Shown piece after piece: positions 34,314-42,442 of a stretch of 58,359 nucleotides of DNA. The DNA is taken from positions 1-58,359 of the forward strand of contig CBFHXE010000008.1 in NCBI GenBank assembly GCA_965659715.1, read 5' to 3'. A program made the translations under genes and the position numbers. A model generated the notes under the pieces. The model had not been told where the DNA came from. It saw nothing but the letters and a program-made list of their open reading frames with translations, and searched no databases. This stretch comes from CABZJG01 sp965659715. Lineage in GTDB: Bacteria; Pseudomonadota; Alphaproteobacteria; Rhodobacterales; Rhodobacteraceae. How positions within the stretch are numbered: the stretch's first letter is position 1; each line of letters begins with the position of its first letter.

Positions 34314-35289
34314 TGCCTGCCGAAAAATTGAGTTGCATCTACACCTTGAAGGCGCCGCGCCGCCGCATTTTATCCGCCAGCTTGCAGCCGAAAAGCACAA
34401 AGATATTGGCGGAATTTTTGCCGAAAACGGGGATTATAAATTCACCGATTTTGGGCATTTCTTAAAGGTTTATTAGGCCGCGACCAGTGTTTTAACCGCG
34501 CCGGAAGATTTTTACCGATTGACCTGCGAGGTGCTGCAGCAAAGCGCCGAGCAGGGGGTAATATATACCGAAGTATTTGTGTCACCGGATTTCTGCGGGG
34601 GCTGTGATTTGGCCGCTTGGCAAGAGTATCTGGCCGCCATTGAGCGGGCCGCCGGTCACAGCGAACGCGAATTTGGGATTATCACCAAAGGCATTGTCAC
34701 CTGCATTCGTCATTTCGGCCCCGATCAGGCCAGGAAAGCCGCCCTCTGCGCTGCCGAAACGGCAGGCGATTTTATTGTCGGATTTGGCATGGGCGGCGAT
34801 GAACTGCAGGGCCAGCAGGGTGATTTTGCCTATAGTTTTGATATGGCGCGTGAAGCGCGGTTGAAACTGACAACCCATGCAGGTGAATGGGGCGGCGCCG
34901 AAAGCGTGCGCCAAGCCGTCTTTGATCTAAATGTCGAGCGGATTGGCCACGGGGTGCAGGTGATCGATGATCCGGCCTTGATAGAGGAACTTGTGGCCCG
35001 GCAGATCACGCTTGAGCTGTGCCCCGGCTCAAACGTGGCTTTGGGGGTTTATCCAACCCTGAGTGTGCATCCCATCAAGCCGTTGCGCAGCGCCGGAGTG
35101 AAAACCACCATTTCCACTGATGATCCGCCGTTTTTTCACACCACCCTTGGCCAAGAATACCGCCAGTTGGCCGATACTTTTGGCTGGACATCAAAGGATT
35201 TTACAGCCTTGAATAGAACAGCCGCCGAGGCCGCGTTCTGCTCTGCTGAAACCCGGCAAAGCCTGTTAGAAAAATTGGAGAAGACATGA
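34303..35289 (+). pseudogene. add: Adenosine deaminase interrupted by one in-frame TAG
   Basis: The frame from ATG 34303 encodes 57 codons ending FGHFLKVY, then TAG at 34474-34476, then continues in the same frame with AATSVLTAPEDFYRLTCEV to 35289. Together the parts give a full 327-residue adenosine deaminase: zinc HLHLEG near 8-13, THAGEW, RIGHGVQV and STDDPPFF with catalytic His, Glu and Asp. The stop takes the place of one residue; GAG (Glu), which differs by one base, would be the simplest intact codon. It is either a recent nonsense mutation, a sequence error, or an amber read-through. Restart at a downstream codon would lack the first zinc ligands. Upstream it overlaps deoB, downstream upp. 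Confidence 0.85.
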
Positions 35290-35918
35290 GTGAGAACCTG
35301 ACAATTGTTGACCACCCATTGGTGCAGCATAAACTAACCTTGATGCGCGACGCCGGAGCTTCAACCGCATTATTTCGTCAATTGCTGCGAGAAATTAGCC
35401 AATTATTGGCCTATGAAACCACCCGAGGGCTGACTCTGACCACGAAAACCATCGACACACCGATTGAGCCGATGGATGCGCCTGTTCTGGCGGGTAAAAA
35501 GCTTGCGCTGATCTCGATTTTGCGGGCCGGAAATGGATTGCTTGACGGGGTGCTTGAGCTGATCCCATCCGCGCGAGTTGGGTTTGTCGGTCTTTACCGC
35601 GATGAAGAAACCCTAAAGCCGGTGCAGTATTATTTCAAAGTCCCACATACCTTGGAAGATCGCTTGGTGATCGCGGTTGACCCGATGCTTGCAACCGGCA
35701 ATTCCTCGGTTGCGGCCATTGATCTTTTGAAACAGGCCGGTGCGCGCAACATTCGCTTTATGTGTCTGCTTGCCGCCCCCGAAGGCGTTGCGCGCATGAA
35801 CGAAGCACACCCGGATGTGCCGATTATCACCGCAGCTGTTGACAGCCATCTGAATGAAAAAGGCTATATTGTCCCGGGACTTGGCGATGCGGGTGATCGC
35901 ATGTTTGGAACCAAATAA
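35286..35918 (+). CDS. upp: Uracil phosphoribosyltransferase
   Basis: 210 residues, standard length. HPLVQHKLTLMRD at the N-terminus, ALISILRAGNGLLDG, the PRPP loop AVDPMLATGNSS near 136-147, and YIVPGLGDAGDR for uracil binding near the C-terminus. It turns uracil and PRPP into UMP. Its start overlaps the end of add by four bases. It ends the salvage operon; a terminator-like hairpin follows about 40 bases later. Confidence 0.97.
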   Translation: MSENLTIVDHPLVQHKLTLMRDAGASTALFRQLLREISQLLAYETTRGLTLTTKTIDTPIEPMDAPVLAGKKLALISILRAGNGLLDGVLELIPSARVGFVGLYRDEETLKPVQYYFKVPHTLEDRLVIAVDPMLATGNSSVAAIDLLKQAGARNIRFMCLLAAPEGVARMNEAHPDVPIITAAVDSHLNEKGYIVPGLGDAGDRMFGTK

Positions 35919-35959
35919 TCGGCAGATAGCTTTACTCTTTGCGCCTGTTAATGCATAAT

Positions 35960-35978
35960 AACCCTTTGTTTAAGGGTT
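35960..35978 (+). promoter_or_regulatory. Hairpin covering the Shine-Dalgarno of the SPOR gene
   Basis: AACCCTT (35960-35966), loop TGTTT, AAGGGTT (35972-35978) gives a 7-bp stem. The AAGGG in its 3' arm is the only good ribosome-binding site for the SPOR-domain gene starting at 35983. It may terminate the nucleoside operon weakly, control SPOR translation, or both. Confidence 0.55.
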
Positions 35979-35982
35979 TGTT

Positions 35983-36951
35983 ATGAAGATTTTAATTCTG
36001 ATATTGCGTGGTCTCGCCTGCGTGCTGGCTTTAAGTTTATCCAACAGCTTGGCCGCTGAGAGCTTGGCCAATTCCACTGGCCCTGCGGAGCTGCCCTCTG
36101 TAGGTTTTACAGGCTCTCAATATGTGGACAGTAAAGGTTGCGTTTATATTCGTGCCGGTCAAGGTGAAACGGTGCAGTGGATCCCAAGAGTGAACCGAAT
36201 GCGCCAAGTGATCTGTGGGTTTGCGCCGAGCTTTAAACCAGCTGAAAGTCAAAAAGCACACGTAAATCCGTTGTCCATCCAGACCCCTGTTGAGAACTGG
36301 CAACCAGAGGCAGATGATGTTGCGGCAGCGCTAGAAGAGATGGAAACCACTGTTGTGACTGTCCGCGAAACAATTGGGCCCACCGAAGTGCCAGAGGGTT
36401 ACAAAAGCGCTTGGGAAGACGACCGGCTGAATATATACAGTGGTTTGCAGACCGCCGAAGGGCTGCGCGATGCGGACCAACGCTGGTCGCAGGATGTGCC
36501 AAACCAAATCAATGATCAGACTGAAAAAGCAAAGCCGCATGCGCAACATGGGCAATTGGTATACCCGTTCACCGATATCGAGCAGCAAAAGATGTTTCTA
36601 GAGGCCCAAGGTGACTATGTGCTAGAGCCAAAAGACGATGGCGCGATTAGGCTTGTGCCGCGCAACGCCGCCGTCTCGGATGGTCGCGGCAAGCAGACAG
36701 CTTTGCAGCCCGCGGACGGTGGCAATTTACTGGTGCAAGTGGCTACGTTCAGTTTTGGTGCGAATGCGGCAAAAACCAAGGCCCGCTTGGTGACGCTGGG
36801 TCTACCGGTTGAGGTGCGGCGTATCACGCGGGCGGACAAAACCTATCACATCGTCTTAACCGGCCCGTTTGAAGATCCCTGCAAGGTCAAAATGGCTCTG
36901 GCTGCGGTGCAAAAGGCGGGTTTTGACGATGCCTTTACGGTGCGCCGCTAA
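35983..36951 (+). CDS. SPOR domain-containing secreted protein
   Basis: 322 residues. A signal peptide covers about 1-25 (LACVLALSLSNSLAA). Next comes a conserved cysteine-containing segment (SKGCVYIRAGQGETVQWIPR...QVICGF), a variable linker, and a C-terminal SPOR domain from about 245: LLVQVATFSFGANAAKTKARL, then YHIVLTGPF and AGFDDAFTVRR. SPOR domains bind denuded septal peptidoglycan. Predicted periplasmic; role in division or wall remodelling is inferred. Its ribosome-binding site lies in a hairpin. Confidence 0.88.
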   Translation: MKILILILRGLACVLALSLSNSLAAESLANSTGPAELPSVGFTGSQYVDSKGCVYIRAGQGETVQWIPRVNRMRQVICGFAPSFKPAESQKAHVNPLSIQTPVENWQPEADDVAAALEEMETTVVTVRETIGPTEVPEGYKSAWEDDRLNIYSGLQTAEGLRDADQRWSQDVPNQINDQTEKAKPHAQHGQLVYPFTDIEQQKMFLEAQGDYVLEPKDDGAIRLVPRNAAVSDGRGKQTALQPADGGNLLVQVATFSFGANAAKTKARLVTLGLPVEVRRITRADKTYHIVLTGPFEDPCKVKMALAAVQKAGFDDAFTVRR

Positions 36952-36972
36952 AGCTACATTGCACGTGTTTTT

Positions 36973-37899
36973 TTAAGTTAGATTTGATTGGGAAGGGGCT
37001 TCTTTAAGCGCCTGTGCCTGCTCGCGGCGCAGAATGTAGTAATTGGCCAAAAGAATGATGCCGGTGCCAATAAAAAATTTAACCCCGACCACTTCGTTAA
37101 ACAGCATAACTCCGACTAAAATTCCGATCGGAATTGTGGCGTAATGCACAGGGGCCAAAACCGAGGCCTTGGCATAGGTATGACTTTTTGCCAGCAGCAT
37201 TTGCTGAAAGCTTGCCAAGACACCCACCAAGATCAGGGCCTGCCAAATGCTTGGCGATGTGGCGGCAGAAAAGGCCGACCACGAAAATCCGGACAGCAGG
37301 CAAAGGATAGCAGCCAAAACAAGACCGGCCAAATTATACCAGAGCGCGGTTGAGATCACCGCATCGCTTTGCCCCAAAACGCGCAGGAATATAAACATAA
37401 GGGCTGCGAAAAAGGCCCCAGACAAGGCAAAGCCTACTCCCCAGACGTCTAACTCAGCGGTGATCGGAAATAACAGGATCAGAACACCGGCAAAGCCCAA
37501 ACTAACAGCGCCGATACGGCGCATGCCGACCTGTTCGCCGATAATCAGTGCCGCCAGAACAGTGATGAAAATAGGCATGGTCTGGGCCAAAGCGGTGGCC
37601 AAACTGATGTCGATATTGGCCACGGCCAAAAACCACATCAAAAGTCCCAGAAAACCGCAAATGGTCCGCAGCATTAAAATCCGAGTGTTTTGGATGTGCA
37701 TAAGGTGCCGCCCGCGCGTGGCAAGCCCATAGGCAAACAGCAACGGAAGACAAAAGAGATAGCGGAAAAATAAAACCACAAAAACGCTGACCTGTGGTTC
37801 CAAAAGCTTTACAGCACTGGCAATCGCAAACGAAAAGATCATCTCGCCCAAAAGACAAAGCGCCCCCAATAGGGTATTTTGCTGAACCGGTGCCGTCAT
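36973..37899 (-). CDS. EamA/DMT superfamily transporter
   Basis: 308 residues, ten predicted helices in two repeats (first around LLGEMIFSFAIASAVKLLEP, second around ALSGAFFAALMFIFLRVLG). The last helix ends in a basic RREQAQAL tail. Inner-membrane metabolite exporter of unknown substrate. It converges with the SPOR gene across 21 bases and stands alone on its strand. Confidence 0.85.
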   Translation of the reverse strand: MTAPVQQNTLLGALCLLGEMIFSFAIASAVKLLEPQVSVFVVLFFRYLFCLPLLFAYGLATRGRHLMHIQNTRILMLRTICGFLGLLMWFLAVANIDISLATALAQTMPIFITVLAALIIGEQVGMRRIGAVSLGFAGVLILLFPITAELDVWGVGFALSGAFFAALMFIFLRVLGQSDAVISTALWYNLAGLVLAAILCLLSGFSWSAFSAATSPSIWQALILVGVLASFQQMLLAKSHTYAKASVLAPVHYATIPIGILVGVMLFNEVVGVKFFIGTGIILLANYYILRREQAQALKEAPSQSNLT

Positions 37900-37977
37900 T
37901 GAATGAAACCTTAGAGTACTTGTCCTATGTGAAAGGATTTTCGTCGTTTGGCAAGTCAGGCCCGCAGTTGGGCCGGC

Positions 37978-38997
37978 CTAGCCGCCACAGATAGTCTGAA
38001 GCCGGATCCAGTAATTGTCTGACAAGCTGGGTATAAACTGGCCCGACGAGGCATCATCAGCTTCGATTAATGCAAGGGTTTGCTCGCCGGTGACATCAAT
38101 GGCATAGGCATAGGGCGCCGCGCGCAGTCGCTGGGCGGAAAATTGCTCAATCAATAGATCCCTGTCGACTGGTGCAGGCGACTGTAGCAACAGATGCTCG
38201 GCATATTGTTTCAATGTTGTCTCGGACAATTGTCCAGTGGTCAATAGGCGAAATACGCTTAACGTGCCGGTAAAAGACAACATGTGCTGCAAGCTGTCGC
38301 TTTGCTCTGCCCGCAGGGTTTCGGCCAAAATATATCCGGCAACAACGTCCGGATCATCGTAATCTTCGAGCAATTCGCGATGAATTAAAATCACCCCCCC
38401 GGGCAGATGGGCGGTTTGTTGAACCCCGTTTGGCAATACTCGTAGCCGTCCTGTAGCCCCCAGAATTCTTTGGCTCATCTGGTCAAGCGCTGTATTGGCG
38501 CTGTCGGAATGGCAGGGCTTGCCGGATAAGCTCGACATTTTTTCGATCAGGCTGAGCCCGATCTCAAGCCGTTTGACCTCTGGAACCACACGCAGGGCGT
38601 AATTCTGAACGGCTTGTGGCATCCAGAAAATGGCCAAAGCACAAAGGGTTGCCAAAATAAGCCCGGAAATCACCAAACGTAACCGTCCCGGTTTTGGTCG
38701 GCGGCGGTCGATCACGCGGCGCAGCTTTTCTATGGCCTTGACCATTTCCGCTTCGCTTTCGGTAAACTCAAGACTTTCTTCCGCGTCCCCATCCGGATGG
38801 TAGCGTGCGGGAAATTCACCGGGATTGGCGCGCGCAATGGCTGCCAGCGACCAATGCGCTAAAGGCCGGTCTTTGCTGTCCGCAATGACCAAGCTTGTGT
38901 TGCCAACCGAAACAATCACCTCGCGCCGTTGCTCTTCGGGGCGCTCACGCCATAATCCGGTCGCCTCAAGGCGGGCATATTTTTTCAATGCGGTCAT
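37978..38997 (-). CDS. Membrane protein with degenerate M48-like peptidase domain
   Basis: 339 residues. A cytoplasmic N-terminus, rich in charge, precedes one membrane helix at about 106-127. The outer domain contains LPGGVILIHRELLEDYDDPD and VVAGYILAETLRAEQSD (about 198-234), which tracks the M48 pattern of a LPGG strand, an acid loop and the HExxH helix. Here the zinc histidines are absent: the helix reads AETLRAE. No gene symbol recognised. It would be a pseudo-protease, possibly a regulator or scaffold. Without a profile search the fold remains an inference. Confidence 0.65.
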   Translation of the reverse strand: MTALKKYARLEATGLWRERPEEQRREVIVSVGNTSLVIADSKDRPLAHWSLAAIARANPGEFPARYHPDGDAEESLEFTESEAEMVKAIEKLRRVIDRRRPKPGRLRLVISGLILATLCALAIFWMPQAVQNYALRVVPEVKRLEIGLSLIEKMSSLSGKPCHSDSANTALDQMSQRILGATGRLRVLPNGVQQTAHLPGGVILIHRELLEDYDDPDVVAGYILAETLRAEQSDSLQHMLSFTGTLSVFRLLTTGQLSETTLKQYAEHLLLQSPAPVDRDLLIEQFSAQRLRAAPYAYAIDVTGEQTLALIEADDASSGQFIPSLSDNYWIRLQTICGG

Positions 38998-39063
38998 GTA
39001 CAGTGGCTGCTCAGGTTTTGTTTTGCCCGATCATAGCACATGGCGGGGGTTTATCACAATCGC

Positions 39064-40695
39064 TTAGCCAGCCGGGGTGATCTGTTTGCGCAGCTCAAAC
39101 TTTTGAATCTTTCCGGTCGAAGTTTTTGGCAGCTCTTGAAAGATAATCTGTTTTGGGGTTTTAAATCCGGCCAGCTTACTGCGGGCAAAGGCGATTAAAT
39201 CGGCTTCGCTAACCTCTGCACCCTCAAGCAATTCCACAAAGGCGCAGGGCACTTCGCCCCATTTTTCGTCCGGCTTGGCCACCACGGCGCAGAGTGATAC
39301 CGCCGGATGCGCCATAAGTGTTCCCTCCACTTCGACCGAGCTGATATTTTCGCCGCCCGAAATGATGATATCCTTGGCTCGATCTGCAATTTGCACATAG
39401 CTGTCGGCATGCTGGACCGCCAGATCACCGGAATGAAAATAGCCGCCCGCAAAAGCTTCCTGCGTGGCGTCGGGGTTTTTCAGATAGCCTTTCATCACCG
39501 AGTTGCCGCGGATCATGATCTCGCCCTGGGTTTGTCCGTCCATGGTCACTTGGTCCATGTTGCTGTCCATTACGGTGATATGTTCCATCATCGGAAAGGC
39601 AACGCCCTGACGGGCTTTGATCGCCGAGCGCCCGTCACTGTCCAGACCGCCCCAGCGGTGATCATGCCAGACGCATTCGGTCACATGGCCGTAGGTTTCG
39701 GTGAGCCCGTAGACCTGCGTGACATTAAAACCCAAGGTTTCGATTTTGGCCAAGGTTGCCGGGGCAGGGGGCGCGCCTGCGGTAAACACCTCAACCGTGT
39801 GATCAAAGGCGCGGCGCTCTTCTTCTTTGGCATTGACGATCATGTTTAGCACAATCGGTGCGCCGCCAAAAAACTTAACGCCTTCATCGGCGATGGCATC
39901 ATAAATCACACCGGCAGTGATATCGCGGCAACAGACCAATGTGCCGCCCAGCATCGGCATCATCCATGTGTGGTTCCAGCCGTTGCAGTGAAACAGAGGC
40001 ACAATCGCCATAAACACCGGATTGAGCTGCATTCGCCAGCTGACCACCGTGCCCATGGTCATCAAATAAGCGCCGCGGTGGTGGTAGACCACGCCTTTCG
40101 GCCGCCCTGTGGTGCCGGATGTGTAGTTTAGCGCAAGGCTTTCCCATTCGTCTTCGGGCATCTGCCAGTTGAATGCGGCATCCCCAGTGGTCAGCAAGTC
40201 TTCATAGGTCTGATGGCGGCCGGATGCCGGAAAGCCTGCGCTTTCGTCAGGCACTTCTATGATGCGCGGCGGCGTGCTTTCCATTTCGGCGCAGGCGGCT
40301 TCGGCCAGTTCAAGAAACTGGCTGTCCACCAGCACGGCCTTGGCCCCGCCATGATCGAAAATATAGGCTACTGTGTGCACTTCGAGCCGGGTGTTAATGG
40401 TGTTGAGCACCGCGCCGCAGGCGGGCACACCAAAATGCGCTTCGGCCTGCGCTGGCAGGTTGGGAATGAGCGTGGCGACAACATCGCCCGAGGCGACGCC
40501 CAATTGCTGCAAAGCCGACGCAAGCTGTGAGCAGCGTTCATAATATTCACTATAGGTTTTGCGGTGCGCACCATAGATCACGGCAGGACAGTCGGAAAAG
40601 ACCACTGCAGCCCGTTTTAGATGCGATAATGGCGTTAGTGGGACATAATTGGCTTGATTCTTATCCAGTCCGGTCTCATCGCTCATCCAACCCAT
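39064..40695 (-). CDS. Acyl-CoA synthetase (AMP-dependent ligase)
   Basis: 543 residues. The phosphate-binding loop YTSGTTGRPKGVVYHH is at about 190-205. TAGAPPAPATL, VYGLTETYG, and YFHSGDLAV with DRAKDIIISGGENISS give the adenylation core and hinge. LPKTSTGKIQKFELR carries the catalytic lysine at the C-terminus. It activates a carboxylic acid as acyl-AMP and then acyl-CoA, most likely a fatty acid given the beta-oxidation cluster at 42443-51643. GGGAGG precedes the ATG. Short/medium-chain and DMSP-linked ligases are related, so the chain length is not settled. Confidence 0.9.
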   Translation of the reverse strand: MGWMSDETGLDKNQANYVPLTPLSHLKRAAVVFSDCPAVIYGAHRKTYSEYYERCSQLASALQQLGVASGDVVATLIPNLPAQAEAHFGVPACGAVLNTINTRLEVHTVAYIFDHGGAKAVLVDSQFLELAEAACAEMESTPPRIIEVPDESAGFPASGRHQTYEDLLTTGDAAFNWQMPEDEWESLALNYTSGTTGRPKGVVYHHRGAYLMTMGTVVSWRMQLNPVFMAIVPLFHCNGWNHTWMMPMLGGTLVCCRDITAGVIYDAIADEGVKFFGGAPIVLNMIVNAKEEERRAFDHTVEVFTAGAPPAPATLAKIETLGFNVTQVYGLTETYGHVTECVWHDHRWGGLDSDGRSAIKARQGVAFPMMEHITVMDSNMDQVTMDGQTQGEIMIRGNSVMKGYLKNPDATQEAFAGGYFHSGDLAVQHADSYVQIADRAKDIIISGGENISSVEVEGTLMAHPAVSLCAVVAKPDEKWGEVPCAFVELLEGAEVSEADLIAFARSKLAGFKTPKQIIFQELPKTSTGKIQKFELRKQITPAG

Positions 40696-40773
40696 GTTTT
40701 GCCTCCCAGCGAATCTACACTTATGTCGGTTTCGGGCTAGACTAAATCCACTAATGGGTCAAAGAAAAGCACA

Positions 40774-41682
40774 ATGATACAAAACATGTCTATAAATGGC
40801 CGCGCTGCGGCTTTGACCATGCTGGCCGCTATGCTGGTCATCGGCTGCATTGATAATTTTATTTCCCTGATTGCCCGCGATGCTGGTCTTTGGCAGTTTC
40901 AGGTTTTGCGCTCTGCCATGGGGTTGCCCTTGATCATTTTGGCTTCGTTTTTGGGCTTTGGCACGCTTTGGGCGCTGCGCCTTTGGGCGGTGGCGCTGCG
41001 CAGCTTTTTTGTGGCCTTTGCAATGCTGTTTTATTTTGGCTCTTTGGCTTTCATGCCTTTGGCACAGGCTTTGGCCGGTCTTTTTACCTCGCCGATTTTT
41101 ATCTTGCTAATCACGGCGTTTATTCTGCGTGAACCGGTGGGGCCAGCCCGCATCTGGGCCGTTTTCATCGGGTTTATTGGCATTTTACTGGTGTTGGACA
41201 GTGACTGGTCAACGCTCAGCTGGATCAGCTTTCTGCCGGTTGTCGGGGGGCTGTTCTATGCCATGGGCGCTGTGGCGACACGGCAGCTGTGTGAAGGCGA
41301 AAGCACGCTCTCTATGCTGGCAATGCTGTTTCTCATTCAGGCCATTATTGGCGCCCTTGCTCTGGCTGTTCTGGGCCAATTTGAATTCACGGTTCCCGAA
41401 GGCGCCGCAGGCTTTATCCAGCGCGGCTGGGTATGGCCTGTCACAGCCGCTTTGCCGTTTATTTTGTTGCAAGCTGTAGGGTCAGTTTTGGGCGTCGGCC
41501 TTATTATTCGCGCCTATCAAATCGGCACCGCCTCTTACGTGGCGATTTATGAATATTCGGTCTTTATCTCAGGGCCATTTTTCGCGTGGATGCTGTTTGG
41601 GCAAACTGTTACAGCGCTGCAAACAGGCGGGATTTTTCTAATTGCAGCTGCCGGCATTGTGATTGCACTGCGCTCTTCCTGA
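40774..41682 (+). CDS. EamA/DMT superfamily transporter
   Basis: 302 residues with about ten membrane helices. The first half resembles RhaT/EamA proteins (DNFISLIARDAGLWQFQVLRS), and the second includes GVGLIIRAYQIGTASYVAIYEYS. Divergent from the acyl-CoA synthetase gene. The sulfotransferase gene starts 29 bases after it, so the two may be co-transcribed. Confidence 0.85.
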   Translation: MIQNMSINGRAAALTMLAAMLVIGCIDNFISLIARDAGLWQFQVLRSAMGLPLIILASFLGFGTLWALRLWAVALRSFFVAFAMLFYFGSLAFMPLAQALAGLFTSPIFILLITAFILREPVGPARIWAVFIGFIGILLVLDSDWSTLSWISFLPVVGGLFYAMGAVATRQLCEGESTLSMLAMLFLIQAIIGALALAVLGQFEFTVPEGAAGFIQRGWVWPVTAALPFILLQAVGSVLGVGLIIRAYQIGTASYVAIYEYSVFISGPFFAWMLFGQTVTALQTGGIFLIAAAGIVIALRSS

Positions 41683-41711
41683 CACTGCGTAATTGGGCTA
41701 GGCTGCATGGC

Positions 41712-42362
41712 ATGATTATTTCGCCCGGACGCAAATTTATATTCGTTCATATTCCAAAAACCGGCGGCACATCCATGGCTGCAGCGCTTGAGCATCGGGC
41801 GATGGCCGATGATATCCTAATTGGGGATACGCCCAAAGCCAAGCGGCGGCGTAAGAGGTTGAAGCAACTGCCAGCGAAAGGACGGCTTTGGAAACACTCG
41901 ACACTTGCTGATATCGACGGGGTGGTCAGTGCCTCAGAGCTTGAGCCCTATTTTATTTTTACGCTGGTGCGCAATCCTTGGGACCGCTTGGTTAGCTATT
42001 ATGCTTGGCTACGCGCTCAAAGCTTTCAGCATCCCGCGGTGGCATTGGCCAAAAGAAGTGATTTTGCCGCCTTCCTGCGCGATCCGGCAACGCAAGCCAG
42101 CTTTCGCGCCGGATTCTATGCCAGTTATATGCGGGATACGGAAGGCAATGAGCGCGCCGATTTATTTATCCGGCTTGAGCATCTAGAAGAGGATCTGATC
42201 GCGTTAGAGCAGCATCTTGGCTTTTCGTTGCGTCCCCTGCCGCATGAAAACCGGTCTGAACGGGAAAGAGATTACCGTGCATTCTATACTGATGAGCTGG
42301 CGGAACTGATCGCTGATTTTTGCGCCGTAGATATCAGCCGATTTGGATACCATTTTCGCTAG
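41712..42362 (+). CDS. Sulfotransferase family 2 protein
   Basis: 216 residues from ATG 41712. The PAPS 5'-phosphosulfate loop FVHIPKTGGTSM is at about 12-23. The 3'-phosphate site TLVRNPWDRLVSYYAWL is near 80-96, with a polar segment (HENRSERERDYRAFYTDEL) at the C-terminus that is typical of this family. Such enzymes sulfate glycans or lipids; the acceptor is unknown. No membrane anchor is evident. The frame is open further upstream but overlaps the transporter gene. Confidence 0.85.
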   Translation: MIISPGRKFIFVHIPKTGGTSMAAALEHRAMADDILIGDTPKAKRRRKRLKQLPAKGRLWKHSTLADIDGVVSASELEPYFIFTLVRNPWDRLVSYYAWLRAQSFQHPAVALAKRSDFAAFLRDPATQASFRAGFYASYMRDTEGNERADLFIRLEHLEEDLIALEQHLGFSLRPLPHENRSERERDYRAFYTDELAELIADFCAVDISRFGYHFR

Positions 42363-42392
42363 CGCGCTTTAATCGAAACTGAGCATCTGGTG

Positions 42393-42425
42393 CCGAAAAG
42401 CCCAGCCATAGGACAGGCTTTTCGG
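42393..42425. terminator. Inverted repeat in the convergent sulfotransferase/fadJ gap
   Basis: CCGAAAAGCC (42393-42402) and its exact complement GGCTTTTCGG (42416-42425) are separated by 13 bases. It lies 30 bases after the sulfotransferase stop and 18 bases beyond the fadJ stop on the other strand. A bidirectional terminator is the simplest reading, although no strong T-run follows. Confidence 0.6.
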
Positions 42426-42442
42426 AGCGTTATTCATAAGCT

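Noticed and set aside
34474..34476. Pyrrolysine or other amber recoding in add
   Set aside because: No PylTSBCD-like gene is seen and no methylamine methyltransferase context; nonsense or sequence error is simpler. Kept as a finding for the stop itself.
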